NCBI GenBank assembly: GCA_009741485.1
Contig: CM019217.1
Location: 33,737,485 to 33,801,484, forward strand
Reading direction: 5' to 3'
DNA from: Malurus cyaneus samueli
Taxonomy: Eukaryota; Chordata; Aves; Passeriformes; Maluridae
DNA length: 64,000 bases
A program made the translations under genes and the position numbers. Below are positions 40,701-52,700 of the stretch, in pieces. The notes beneath the pieces were generated by a model. It was not told the DNA's origin, did not search any database, and worked only from the letters and a program-made list of their open reading frames with translations. How positions within the stretch are numbered: position 1 is the stretch's first letter; each line of letters starts with the position of its first letter.

Positions 40701-43700
40701 GTAGAAAAACAGGTTAAGCTTTCGCTGAAAATTATTTGTAGCAAATGCTGGCCTTAAACTGTGGAAAACTCATGTTTATGTGCCATTGATGTCTTCTGTT
40801 CATATTACATTTCTTCAATTTAAAGTAGAACCACCATCAAACAATATTGCGACCGTAGCATTATTGTAATATTTTACAAACATCTTTCTTTAAAGGAGAT
40901 CTGAACTGCATAGCGGGTGCAACATCCAGAAATGGTGGCTTCATCTGGGATGTTCGAAAAGGAAAAATGATAACCAGATTCACTGAGGTAAAATGAGATT
41001 ACTTCTTTTTTTGTCTATATGAAGTGCAAGTTAGTCATTCCCTCTAGTGTCCATAAATAGAGATGGCCAAAGTTCATGAGTTTTTAAGAGGTGCTAGTTG
41101 AAAAATTTACAGAATTATGTGGGTACCAGTTTACATGTGTGGCAGAAGTATCTTTACTTCCTCTGACTGGATTTATGATATAAGAAGGGTGAAGCACCAG
41201 ATGGTCTCCTTGATCTTAAAATTGGCCCTGTTGGGATACACGTCAGAAGCATAGCTGATTCCTTCTTAAAGCTGTACACATATGTGGACTTACACACTTG
41301 GCATCAAAATGAAAACTGTGTTCCATATTTTCAAACATAAAAACCAGAAAAAACTTTCAGTCCCTAAAGTCTAGGTCAATAAAGTTCCATTTTGCAGCAT
41401 GCTAAGCAGTATGACTCATTTAGTACCTTGACTTGTATTACCTGAAGTCTGTCCAGACATTTTTAAGTCCTGAAATAGTGGCATCATTTTTATTGGTAGA
41501 AGGAGCTGTGTAATACTATTCTGTAGTATTTCACACTATTTTGTGTATTCCTTGTACATAGCTGTGATCTTCAGATTATACAGACAATTATTTAACTGTA
41601 GGATCTGCATCAATGTACAATGGATGCTCTTTTAGAAGAGTGGTGGGGGAGTGAGAGGAGGAGCATGAGAAGAAAATAAATATACCTACTTTTGGGAGTT
41701 CTGGGATTCTGTGACTGTTATTTTCATTCGTGCTACCAAATGTATTTTCTCTTGTACGGGTCCTGATACACATCTAACTAAAGTTTTCTCATACCACAAT
41801 TTTTCATGCCTACTAACTTCATTATTCCAGCAAGTAACTAACCTTTATTCAGAGTCACCAGTTGAGTAAAGTTGAAAGGGACCACAGAGGGTCATCTGGT
41901 CCAAACTCCCTGCTCAAGCTGGGTCATCCTAGAACACATTGCACAGGATTGCATCCAGACAGTTCTGGAATATCTCCAGTGAGGGAGATTATCTCTCTGG
42001 GCAGTCTGTTCCAGTGCTCAGTCACTTCCTCATTGAGGAGAAGTTCATCCTCATGTTCAGGTGGAACTTCCTGTGCATCAGTTCCTGCCCATTGCCTCTT
42101 GTCCTATTGCTGGGCACCCCTGAGCAGAGCCTGGTTCCATCCTCTTGGCACCTTCCCTTCAGTTACTGACAGACATTGATGATCATCTCTCAGTCATGAC
42201 TTCTCAAGACTGAATAGGCCTAGCTCTCTCAGCCTTTTCTTGTAAGAAAAATAGTTTTTATTACCCCCACTGGACTCTCTCCACAAGCTCCATGTCTCTC
42301 CTGTACCAAGGAGTCCAGAACTGGGCTCAACACTCCAGAAGTGGCCTCGCCAGGGCTGAGTAAAGGGGCAGGATTACATTCTGTCACCTGCTGGAATGCT
42401 TCCTAGTGCACCCCAGGACATCAGACTGATCTAAAGAAGGTGTTCAATAACTCTGCCTTCTCTGCATCCTAACCAGGGATCCACCCCCGCCCCCGCCCCC
42501 CCCCCACCCCCACTCCAATTTAGTAAGGGGCCTACATTATCCTTTGTTTCCCTTTTGTTATTAATGGATTTGAAGAAGCACAACTTATTGTTCTTGATGT
42601 CTTTGGCCAGATTTAATTCCAGATGGGTCGTGGTCTTCCTTATCTCATTTCTACTGGTTCTGACAACCTCTCTGTATTAATTCCAAGTGTCCCCTTTCCA
42701 GTCTAGTTTAAAGCTCTCTCAGTGAGCCCTGCAAACTCCTGACCTAAGATCCCTTTTTCTCCTTTGAGACAGGTGGACCCCATTTGTTGCCAGCAGGCTC
42801 TGTTGTATAAAGTGACCCATAATCAAAACCCCCAAAATTGTGCTGCTAAGACCAGTATCAAATCCAGATGTTCATATGCATGACCTTCCTGTTTCTTGCC
42901 ACATCATTCCTTGCAACAGGCAGGACAGAAGAGAGCACAGCTTGTGCTTCATATCCCTTGACCAGTCATTCCAAGGCCCAAAGAGAATCTCTTGATTTTC
43001 CACAGTTCTCTATTTAAGCTTCAGATTTATGTAGTTGTGGATTGCTCATTCTTCACCTTTCCCCCAGTTTTGTCTCTTGGATCCTGGAACATTATAGCAG
43101 TTTGACTACCTGTCTCCATAAGCCCATTCTCCATTATTGTTTTGGACTTGGATTCTTAAACAACCAGCTATATTGGGTACTCATTATGCTATGGTTCTGT
43201 ACAGTGTACTGTACTGGGAGGAAAGGGCTGAAGCCCATAGGAGAATAAAGTTAAACAGATGAGTCAATAGATGAGAGAAAAAGGGGTGAATTATTTCTTA
43301 TTGATAGGTATTTTGCATTTTTTGAAGCATGGAAAGAATGGAATCTTCTGCATTGCCTGGAGTCATAAAGATTCCAAAAGAATAGCAACCTGCAGCAGTG
43401 ATGGATTTTGGTGAGTGTTATTGGAAGAAAAAGAAATTGCTAATTGTGCTTCTCAAATTCATAAATTTTGACCACAGTCTCAGTAATTAATTGTAAAACT
43501 TTTCTTATTGGACGAAACTTGAATTATATTAGTCTTTGTACTTATAATGGTATGTTTTTCAAGATTTTAAGAAGAAAATAAATAGTTCAAAAACTATCTA
43601 ATTTTACTTGTCTTAATTTTTAATTTTTTGTTTGTTTAATTTTTTGTTTATTTGTTTCAAGGACTAGAAAGTGCTATTTTAGAATGAAGTAATTAGAAGT

Positions 43701-46700
43701 ATACCATCACAGGAGTATGATACTCATTTCTAAAAACACATGAATGTCCATTGAGACTGGTTTGGCATATATTGTGTTTCAGTACATTTTAAAAATCCTT
43801 CTTCATTTGTTTCCTCTGCTACCTATGTCATTCCCACTCAAACATAATGGGCAGAAATTTTAGAAAACAAGCAACTTCTCCTTTTTTTTTTCTTCTTTCT
43901 TTTATTTTTCTTTTTTCTTTCTTTTCTTTTTTTTTTTTAATTCTGAAGCTCTATTTGTCCTTAAAGCTATGACCACATTTGATTTTGGGCTATAGTATCC
44001 TTTCAAACAAGAGGTACTACCATGAACATCTTTAAAGCCCCTCTGAAGAAACATAGATACTGAAGTTGAGTTAGGTGTTGTACAGTCAACATCCAGTTAG
44101 ATGTAATTAAGGGGCTGATATGTTTTGTGACTATTTCTCATATTCTTTGTGTATAATCATTTTGCTATGTGGCTTATTTGCACAGAATAAAACTTAATTT
44201 TTGTAGCCTCTCAGATGTATTTTTTCTTATAATATTATGTTGTAATTGGTTTCAGTATTATTCGAACTATTGTGGCAATGTTCTTCACAAGTACAAACAT
44301 CCAGCTGCAGTGTTGGCTGTGATTGGAGTCAAAACAACAAGTAAGTAAAAATTAGCCCAAAGAGTTGACAATATTTACTATTTAAATTGTTTACCAGCAA
44401 AGTAACACAAAATTATTTAGAATGGGATATTCACTGTGATAGTAAAACACTGAAATTATCTGTTCCACAGTAGGATATGCCTATAGCAGCTCTCTGTTCT
44501 TGGTAGTATATTTCATTGACCACCATGAACTTCCTTAACTTTCAAAGGGGATCTTTTCATATTGATAAGAGAAAAAAAATTATCTAGCTCAATATATAAT
44601 GGGATGAAAAGGCAGACATTTAATACCATAAAGAGGGTTTAGATTGCATCTTGTAGTGATTGCTAAGGTGAAGAGTAGCAGACAAAACGCGTTGTGATTA
44701 TATGTGTATTTTGTAGCTAGTTTCTAATAATGACATGAGAACCTTTTATAAAAAAAAAAAGTATAGTTATTCAGTCTATTAATAGTTGAGTATTGGGTGC
44801 ATGGTCAGACTAGTGCAAACACTTTTCCCCATTGCAACTAATAGATCTCTAACAGGATTTTTTCTGATTTAGTTTCTTTAAATCTTAAGGAGACAAAGGA
44901 GAAGGAAAAATATGCTGTTTTAAAAAAAAAAAATTGCAAATTGCATATTACATTTTTTAAAAATTTAAAAAAGCATTGATCATCTCTGTGACCAAGGATT
45001 TTGCTGTTTTTATTTTGTAGAGATATGATAGCTACTGGTTGTGAGGATAAAAATGTTCGTGTTTACTACTTGGCGACTAGCTCTGATCAACCACTGAAAC
45101 TTTTTACTGGGCATACTGCAAAGGTGTTTCATGTACGGTGGTCTCCTCTCAGAGAAGGAATCCTCTGCAGTGGTTCTGATGACTGGTTAGTATTTCTAAC
45201 TATTAGAAAACTTAAACCTCACACAGGACTATTGGAGGAATTTAAGATCTTTACTTTTTATGGTGTTGTGAATAGTTAAGAATCTAAACCACTGTCTTGT
45301 TCAGATTCAGGTTTTAGCTTTGCTCTTAGCTTTATGTATATTTGGGCAGCAGGATCATTATCTATGTCGTGGGTTTAAAACCTGATCTTCCCTTATCCGA
45401 GTCACGGCATCAAAATGTGGTGGTTTTGACTGTGCTGACAGCCGCTATGTCCTCTCCCTTCCCCCACCGGAGAGAGAGAAGGGAGAGTGAAAACCTAATT
45501 AACACGAGAATTTATGGCTTTGAGATAAACATAGCATAATTGGGAGAACGATATGTATGTGCTCCACAAAGATAGTCAGGCAGGCTACATAACTTAAGTT
45601 GCAAAACAGATTTATTAGTACACACTAAGAATACTAAGACACTGGGGGGAAAACAGAGATAAGGGATAAATTTACAAGGAGAAGAAAAATAAAATGGACA
45701 TTTTAAGACACTTGTTATCCTTTCCGAGGACCCGTATCTTTTTCCGAGTCCCATCCCTCTCCACTCCCCCCATGTTGTCCCTCACACAAAGGGGGCCAGG
45801 AAAATGAAAGTCTAACACAGATCAAAACACTCAGTTGTTGTCAAGTGTCGTAGGAGAAACATTCTTACAGTTCCAACTGTGGGAGTTGCTTCTCCGAGGA
45901 TAGTCAGTGTATAACTGCTAATGTCAGGGAAAAGAAAAATTCCTTTATCTCGCAGGAGAAAAGAAAGAATGTCCTTCAAGGCCAGACTGCGTTGTTTTCG
46001 CAGCGTGAGACCGACTATCACAAACCTCCTGGCAGAGCACAGCTTCATTTGCTTGAGCGGGGGCACCTCTCCCTCCCCGCAGAACAACGTCTTCTTCTTA
46101 ATCATTTCAGTCCAGTCCTCAAAGGCCAGGGTTTTTTTTTTTTTGTTTTTCCTCCTCACAGCAAGGTCTCTCTCTTGTTCCCTATTCAGGTCTCTCTCTC
46201 AGTCCTTTCCGAGACACTTATTTCCTCCATGTTCGAGAACCACAGCAAGGGCACAGCTTCTCCTTAATGTTCTGTGATCTTTAGGTCTCCATTTTTCTTC
46301 TTACATCTCCTCACCCTCCTGCTCTGTTTTTTTCCCGGTGCATGATACTAAAAACTATATGCTAACAACTTTAAACATGGCGGCCGCCCTATCTTATTTT
46401 GAATTCTTTCTTAAATACTACATAATATGTCATCACAGAGGTGTAACCAACCTGTGCAATTGGCCCAGGCCTGATGGGCAGCCTGTCAGTCAACCCAGAG
46501 CCAATGAAGGATTGGCTCTAAAATAACAGGAGGCAGAGCTCCTTTTGTTGGAGAAGAAGGAGAATGCTTCTAGAACTACCTCACAGCAGCCATCTTTGTG
46601 GTTTTCTCGGTCCCATCCCCCCACCACCAAAAAATCAGACCAAGTAAAACCATGACAATCTAAAATTGTCGCAACTGCTGCAATAGTGCAACTTTCCAAA

Positions 46701-49700
46701 TGCTTTCCCAAGAGTAGTGTCAGTGCCTGGTGCTGTTACTGAGAGGAATAATGCAAACAGGATACCACATGTGTACGTTATGTCTAAAGAAACAGATGCA
46801 AGACCTGCTCTTATTTGATAGTTTTCAAAAGTATACTTAAGTAGAATCTACAGAGAATTTTATGAGTATTAGATACTTCCATTTTGTTGGTTTAATGACA
46901 TTGCTTTTGAGGGAGATCAGTCTGTGGTAAGCAGGAGGAAGCATTTTTCTATAATTCTAAGCCACTTCCCTGCAGAGTATACAAGATGTTTTTGTAAAGG
47001 ATAGCAAGTTTGAAGTGTTGACTTCTATAGCTTTCCTAATTACCATTCATTACAGGTTTTTGCTTGAAGCAAAATCTGTTAGTTCATATTGTAGTGATTC
47101 ATGATAGGAAAGAACTTGATAGCAAACTTCTTGACAATAAAACACATTGGACAGGACTGGCCCTAGAATTGAACCCTGAGGAGCATCGCTGGTGACCGGT
47201 CACCAGCCATATTTAGCCCCTTTCGCTATAAAACTTTGAGGCCTGATGTGATGCAAATATAAATTTGAAGCTTAGAATATAAGTAGAGAAATGATTACAT
47301 TTCAATAGCTGATTTGATGCAAATTGGTCTCTCATTCTGTTTCAGTACTGTTAGGATATGGGATTATACACAGGATGCTTGTATAAATGTTCTTAGTGGG
47401 CATACAGCTCCAGTACGGGGACTGATGTGGAATCCTGAAATTCCTTACCTTCTAATATCTGGCAGTTGGGACTATACAATTCGAGTCTGGGACACAAGAG
47501 ATGGAACGTGTTTGGACACGGTTTATGATCATGGTGCAGATGTATATGGTAACATTTTTTAAATTTTGTTTTATTTCTGCATTGAAATGCATTCTAGTAT
47601 GTTTTGACATTTATAAAGTAATTTAATCAAACAGATTATTAGATAAACTTAATTGACTACATGTTTAAATGTCCTCTCTACTAGGATTAACATGCCATCC
47701 TAGTCGTCCATTTACTGTGGCATCCTGCTCTCGAGATTCCACTGTGAGACTCTGGTCACTGACACCTCTGATAAATCCACTACAAATAAATATCATAACA
47801 GATAGATGTTGGGATGATATTATCAGTAATACAGGTAAACAAATTGTATATACCATTGTTTTAATTTTCTTTATGTTACTATTCTTATTCTTTGTTTGTT
47901 TTTTATTTTAATGTAAGAATCTTTGTGTGTGTTAGATCGTGCTGTGGAATCCGGTGCTCCACCTTTGCTGTGTGGTAAAGTTTCCAGGGATATTAAACAA
48001 GAATTGGAAAAGTTGCCAGGAAATCATCGAGGAAAAAAACTAAGGTGGTTTTCAGAATGTTTTTCAGTAAGTATTCTGCAAACTTAGGGATTTTGTCCGT
48101 GTGCATGACTTTCTCTGCTGAAGTCAGTGTTCAAAATTGAGATTTCTTTCTTCTCTACCATTTTTTTTCTTTTTCTTGAAGGGACCTTAGAAAATAGGCA
48201 GAAATCCATTCTATTTCTTAACAGATCTGCATGTAAAAATGTCCATGATTGAATTGTCTGTCAGTTGTGAACACCAGGTTTTTGCAAAGCTAAATTAGTG
48301 AAACAATATCATTTTCTATAGGAAAGGTTAATTTGACAGCAATTTGCTATTGAAAGAAATTAAAGTATGTGTTTAATCAAACTGTGTTTGAGCGTTTAAT
48401 TTTTAATTCATCAAAAGAACACCCTCATTACTGATAAAGTTTGAACTGCCCAAGTGTCTGTGCCCAAACTTCTCTTTATGTTCCGGGATCTGTAGATCTG
48501 GATGACCCATGCCCCAGTATTGCCTTTTCTTCACTGCAGTAATAATTTATGCAAATTGTTAGAGCCTCTCAGTGCAATTGAGTTAAAGTATAAACTGCTG
48601 GGTCCCTGTGAGTGCTTACCTGCAGAGGAGCTGAACTTGAGGTAGAATGAGGACAAAAATGACCTCGTACTACAGCTTGTGTCAAATACTGTTGTAATTT
48701 AAGTCAAAACACTGATCTGCAAGGACCTAGTTCATCCAAAAAAATTTTTTTTGAGTTGTAGCTAAATGGAAGTGTATTATTTAGAAATGCTGAGACAATC
48801 TTGCTCAGTTTCAAATCTGGATATTAACTTTTTTATTAAAAATATATTTTATGGAATTCGTTGTTTTACAGAAGTTACAAATTTTGATTTGAGAGTAAAA
48901 CTGTTATAAGAATATTAGAATTTTCCAAGAACAAAAGTTTTTTTCATCAGCTACATTCAGTGCTTTTTGAGTCCAGAAAATGAGATACTGTGCTGAACTA
49001 TGAGGAGTGAAATAAGAGTTTTAATTGACAGAAAAAAGAGTAGTTTTTTCTTTTGGGGGATGTGAAGGGGGCAGGGGGGGATAGTGGACAAGGGGAAAAG
49101 AATGTTTCCCTGGTAAGGAATGCTTTTTTTTTGCTTTTTATCAACTCAGAAATATTTGGACTTCTAAACTTGTAATCCTCTTATTCTTAGCAAAGCTTTC
49201 TCAGGTCAAAGGTTTAATGATTTTTTTGAGCTTTGAAATACTCTCTTCTAGACCTCATTCAATCATAAGCTGTTGACCTATTGCTGCAGAAGGATTGGTC
49301 TCAAAGGCTACACCAATAGAAATGCTTAAAATTTATTTTTAAAAAAGTTATTTTGTGCATATGCCATTATCCTATATGGGTCTATTTCAAAATTTAATAT
49401 TAAGGTAATAAACCAGATTGTGGCAATCAAGCCTTGAGGCTGTGTTTTCACCTGGCCCGTGCCTTTGCTTTACAGAAAGTAGTAAAGTACTGGGTCAGCT
49501 CCTGCACTCCAGCAGCTGACTGTTTTGTGCCAGCATCAGACACAAGATGGCTTGTATTTCCTTGGAAGCAAAAGGGAAAATTCTAATGGCAAGCTCTCAG
49601 CTACATCCATGCATAACCAAATAGGTTCATGGATCTCACTGTATCTTCACTGCCTTCAAGAGGACTGAAGAATTTGTAGTATCTTGAATTAATCCACGTT

Positions 49701-52700
49701 TTCATAATAAAGATTCTAATATTGAAATGGTATTTATTGTAGTTGACCGACAATCTTTTCCAATGACTTTATAAGTTCAAGTTTCTCTCTTGACTGTTAC
49801 TGTAATAAAACTCTTCTTCCCTAATAATTTTAGCCTCCAGGAGGCAGCAAAAATTTATGGGATTTGGTTGCTGTAATAAAAGGACAGGATGACAGTTTGC
49901 TTCCACAAAACTACTGCAAAGGAATTATGCATATGAAGCACCTCATTAGATTTAGAATGGTAAGTGAAGCACAGACAATATGTGAAAATGGTTAGTCCAT
50001 GTACTTTTTTTTTACTCTTTAAAAATAACATTCATTGTTTTACCAGAGTCACAATTTCATGTCCAAAGATATTTGTGCAATACCAGCTCTTTGCTGCAAT
50101 ACTTGTCTGTTACAATAGTATCTAGCTAAGTCTGTGTGACTTCGTGTATACTCAGGGTTAAAAGGCTAGATTGCAATTAATAACTAGAAAAGCATTTTTC
50201 AAAACAGTTAAATAAATTGCAAAGCAATCATCACTACAATTTCAGCTATGAAGTGAGTTTGTCTTCCCTATTATATAGACTGTACTTACACGTTCAGAAA
50301 AGTCAATTTATTTGATTGTATAAACATGAAGTGTGTAGCTATGTTCAGATGTACAGACGGAATTCATGTCTGAAAATGGAGGAGAGTCAGCAGAAGTATG
50401 TCCTTCTGGAAGAAGGAATGGGTAAAATAAGAACCTGTCATTAATACAGATGTGCAGCTTAAGAGTGAGTTGGATGAGAATAGGAAATTCAAGTACTAGG
50501 CCATAAAGTTGTTAGTAGCTGAACTTATGAATATGCAGCCAGTTTGTGTAGAATATGCAGATTCATTGTTCTGTTAGGAAGTTCTTAGGAATACTAAAAA
50601 ATCCCATACTCTAGTGATTGAATTGTAAATAGAAGAAAAATTGTCTACTGGTATGGATCAGGGAATGCACTTGCCAGCCCCAGGGCTAATGCTTGCCAGG
50701 TATCACCTGTTATTTGCTGTTACATATTGTCCCTTTTGCAAAATCACAAGCTCTTTAAGAATGTCCTACATTCCTTATGACGCTCAAGTGATTAAATTTT
50801 ATTAGTTTTGTTAACTGTAATAATAGCAGCTGTTCTGCTAATCCTATGAAGCTCTGTTTGTGTGTCCACATGCCCAAAGTAGTTATCCTGAGAAGTTAGC
50901 CAGTTAGCCTGAGAAGACATTAGCTCTTGATTTGTGCAGTGTAAACAGTCTGTTTATCCCTGCAACATGATTTCATGCATTTCTAACTCCAGTTACCTAG
51001 AGTAACTACAGTAATTGCTGGTCATTCTGTGGAGCTGGATTAGGTGTTCACATTAATTAAAAGTATTTTGTCCCCTTCTTCCTGACTCAGAATCTTGTTT
51101 GAGACCTTTAAGAGAAAGTAAGGGGTAGGGTAACGCTGACTGCTTAAGAACTGCTAATACTCTCTTTTCCTTAAGAAACTGAATAATGGCACTGCAGCAC
51201 CTAGACATTTCAGGATGAAGCAAGGCTGTAGAGCAACTGTGTTTTTTCTGCTTTTAGGGAGCAGAGAGAATGCACTGGAGACTTCAGCATGAAAATAATT
51301 ACAAATATGGAGGTGCTGAGGAAAGAAATTAACATAGTTTATTTAGAAAAAGCCCAGATACTTGGGAGCTGCTATTGGTCTACATGGCAGTTTACTTTGG
51401 TGACAAATGTTGAAAATTCTTTCTTCATTTTCCATATATGGTACTGCAAAGTCATGAGTAGCCAAATGCCATCATTGTGCATTGGTGATAGAATTCAACT
51501 GAGAATTTTTGAAATGTGAAGCTCACTTTGCTTTCTTTTTCTGTGTTACATATAATTCTGTTGCAGCTTGTTTCTCAGACTGACAGATGAAGAAATTAGG
51601 TCTTATCTCCCCAACTAATAAAAAGAGTTGCAGTAGCTGGGAATATAAATAATTTCTTGGCCATAAGGTTAATGGGCCATAACAGATCAGGCCCCAGAGC
51701 CTATTGTCTACCAGTTAAATCTACTGTCTTTGTTATTTCTTTATGTGGACATCATTATAATGATAATATAATATGACTTCCAGCTTCATATGGTTTATGA
51801 TAACAAATACTTTTTTCTAAGTTTCAAAATATCAAGATTTTTATGAGAGAGATCTGGGTGAATTATTATTATATATGAGAATTAAAAAATGAAGTTATTA
51901 AAGGAAGATAATAAAAATGTATGTGTGTAATAAAACACAGTTACTTTTACAACATATATATTCATTATAATCTCATTGAAATCTCTTTCAGTTAGCCTTT
52001 TCTCTAAAGAAGTTTTTTTCTTAAATTATAACCTTTATATTCCACTGTAATATTTAACAATAGTCCATTCTTAAGAAAACTCGTTTTCATCACAGAAAAC
52101 TTCTTAATCTTTTCTTTTTTTCCCTCAGTCCAAGGCACAAGAACTGACAACAGTAAAGATGTCTAAGTTTGGAGGCGGTATTGGTGCATCAAGCAAAGAG
52201 GAAAGGCTCAAAGAAGCTGCAGAAATACATTTAAGATTAGGACAGATTCAGCGATATTGTGAGCTAATGGTGGAACTTGGAGAGGTAAAATATCAGAATA
52301 CTATTGAAGACTATTAAAATATGAAGGTTTCTGAAAACCAGCTACCCTAGCAAAGATGGGGAGGCAATAAATGAGTCACAAGTCCCAAAATGTAATCTTG
52401 TTCCAATTATTTTTAACATATGCAGTCTAAAGCATAACTCATTCCATATTTAACTCTTAATATATTCATTTTTAATGGAAGAAAAATCACACTATTTTAC
52501 CATATGGCTGTTTCTCAAACAAAAATTAGTTGGTTAAATGTATTGCTACTTTCTTCTAGTGGGACAAAGCTCTCTCAGTTGCACCTGGTGTATCAATGAA
52601 ATATTGGAGGAAGTTAATGCAAAGGTAAGTTAATAAAAATATTTTATTATTGGACTGAATTGCAGCTTCAGTCCATAAAAGGACACAGACAAGTAGGAAG

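Larger units (their letters stand above)
29786..40895 (+). other. WDR17: WDR17 introns 3 to 9
   Basis: Between exons 3 and 10 the introns run from 331 bases (intron 7) to 2.9 kb (intron 5). Only the small CR1 end at 36,683-36,736 and the short tandems at 32,134 and 33,874 were noted. No opposite-strand gene was recognised. Confidence 0.6.
40988..43327 (+). other. WDR17: WDR17 intron 10, largely CR1-derived
   Basis: Roughly 850 bases of this intron are CR1 sequence (41,866-42,720). The part at 42,720-43,030 is repeat-like but unassigned. The rest is plain AT-rich intron. Confidence 0.6.

Noticed and set aside
44256..44340. Treating exon 12 as an intact exon in a different frame, or WDR17 as an old pseudogene
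   Set aside because: All other exons keep frame, splice sites and conserved residues, so the gene is not long dead; and no single frame through exon 12 gives the expected blade.
45812..46277. Open frames of 91-118 codons on both strands inside the intron 13 LTR
   Set aside because: They lie wholly within an LTR, are Ser/Arg-rich without motifs, and disagree between strands.
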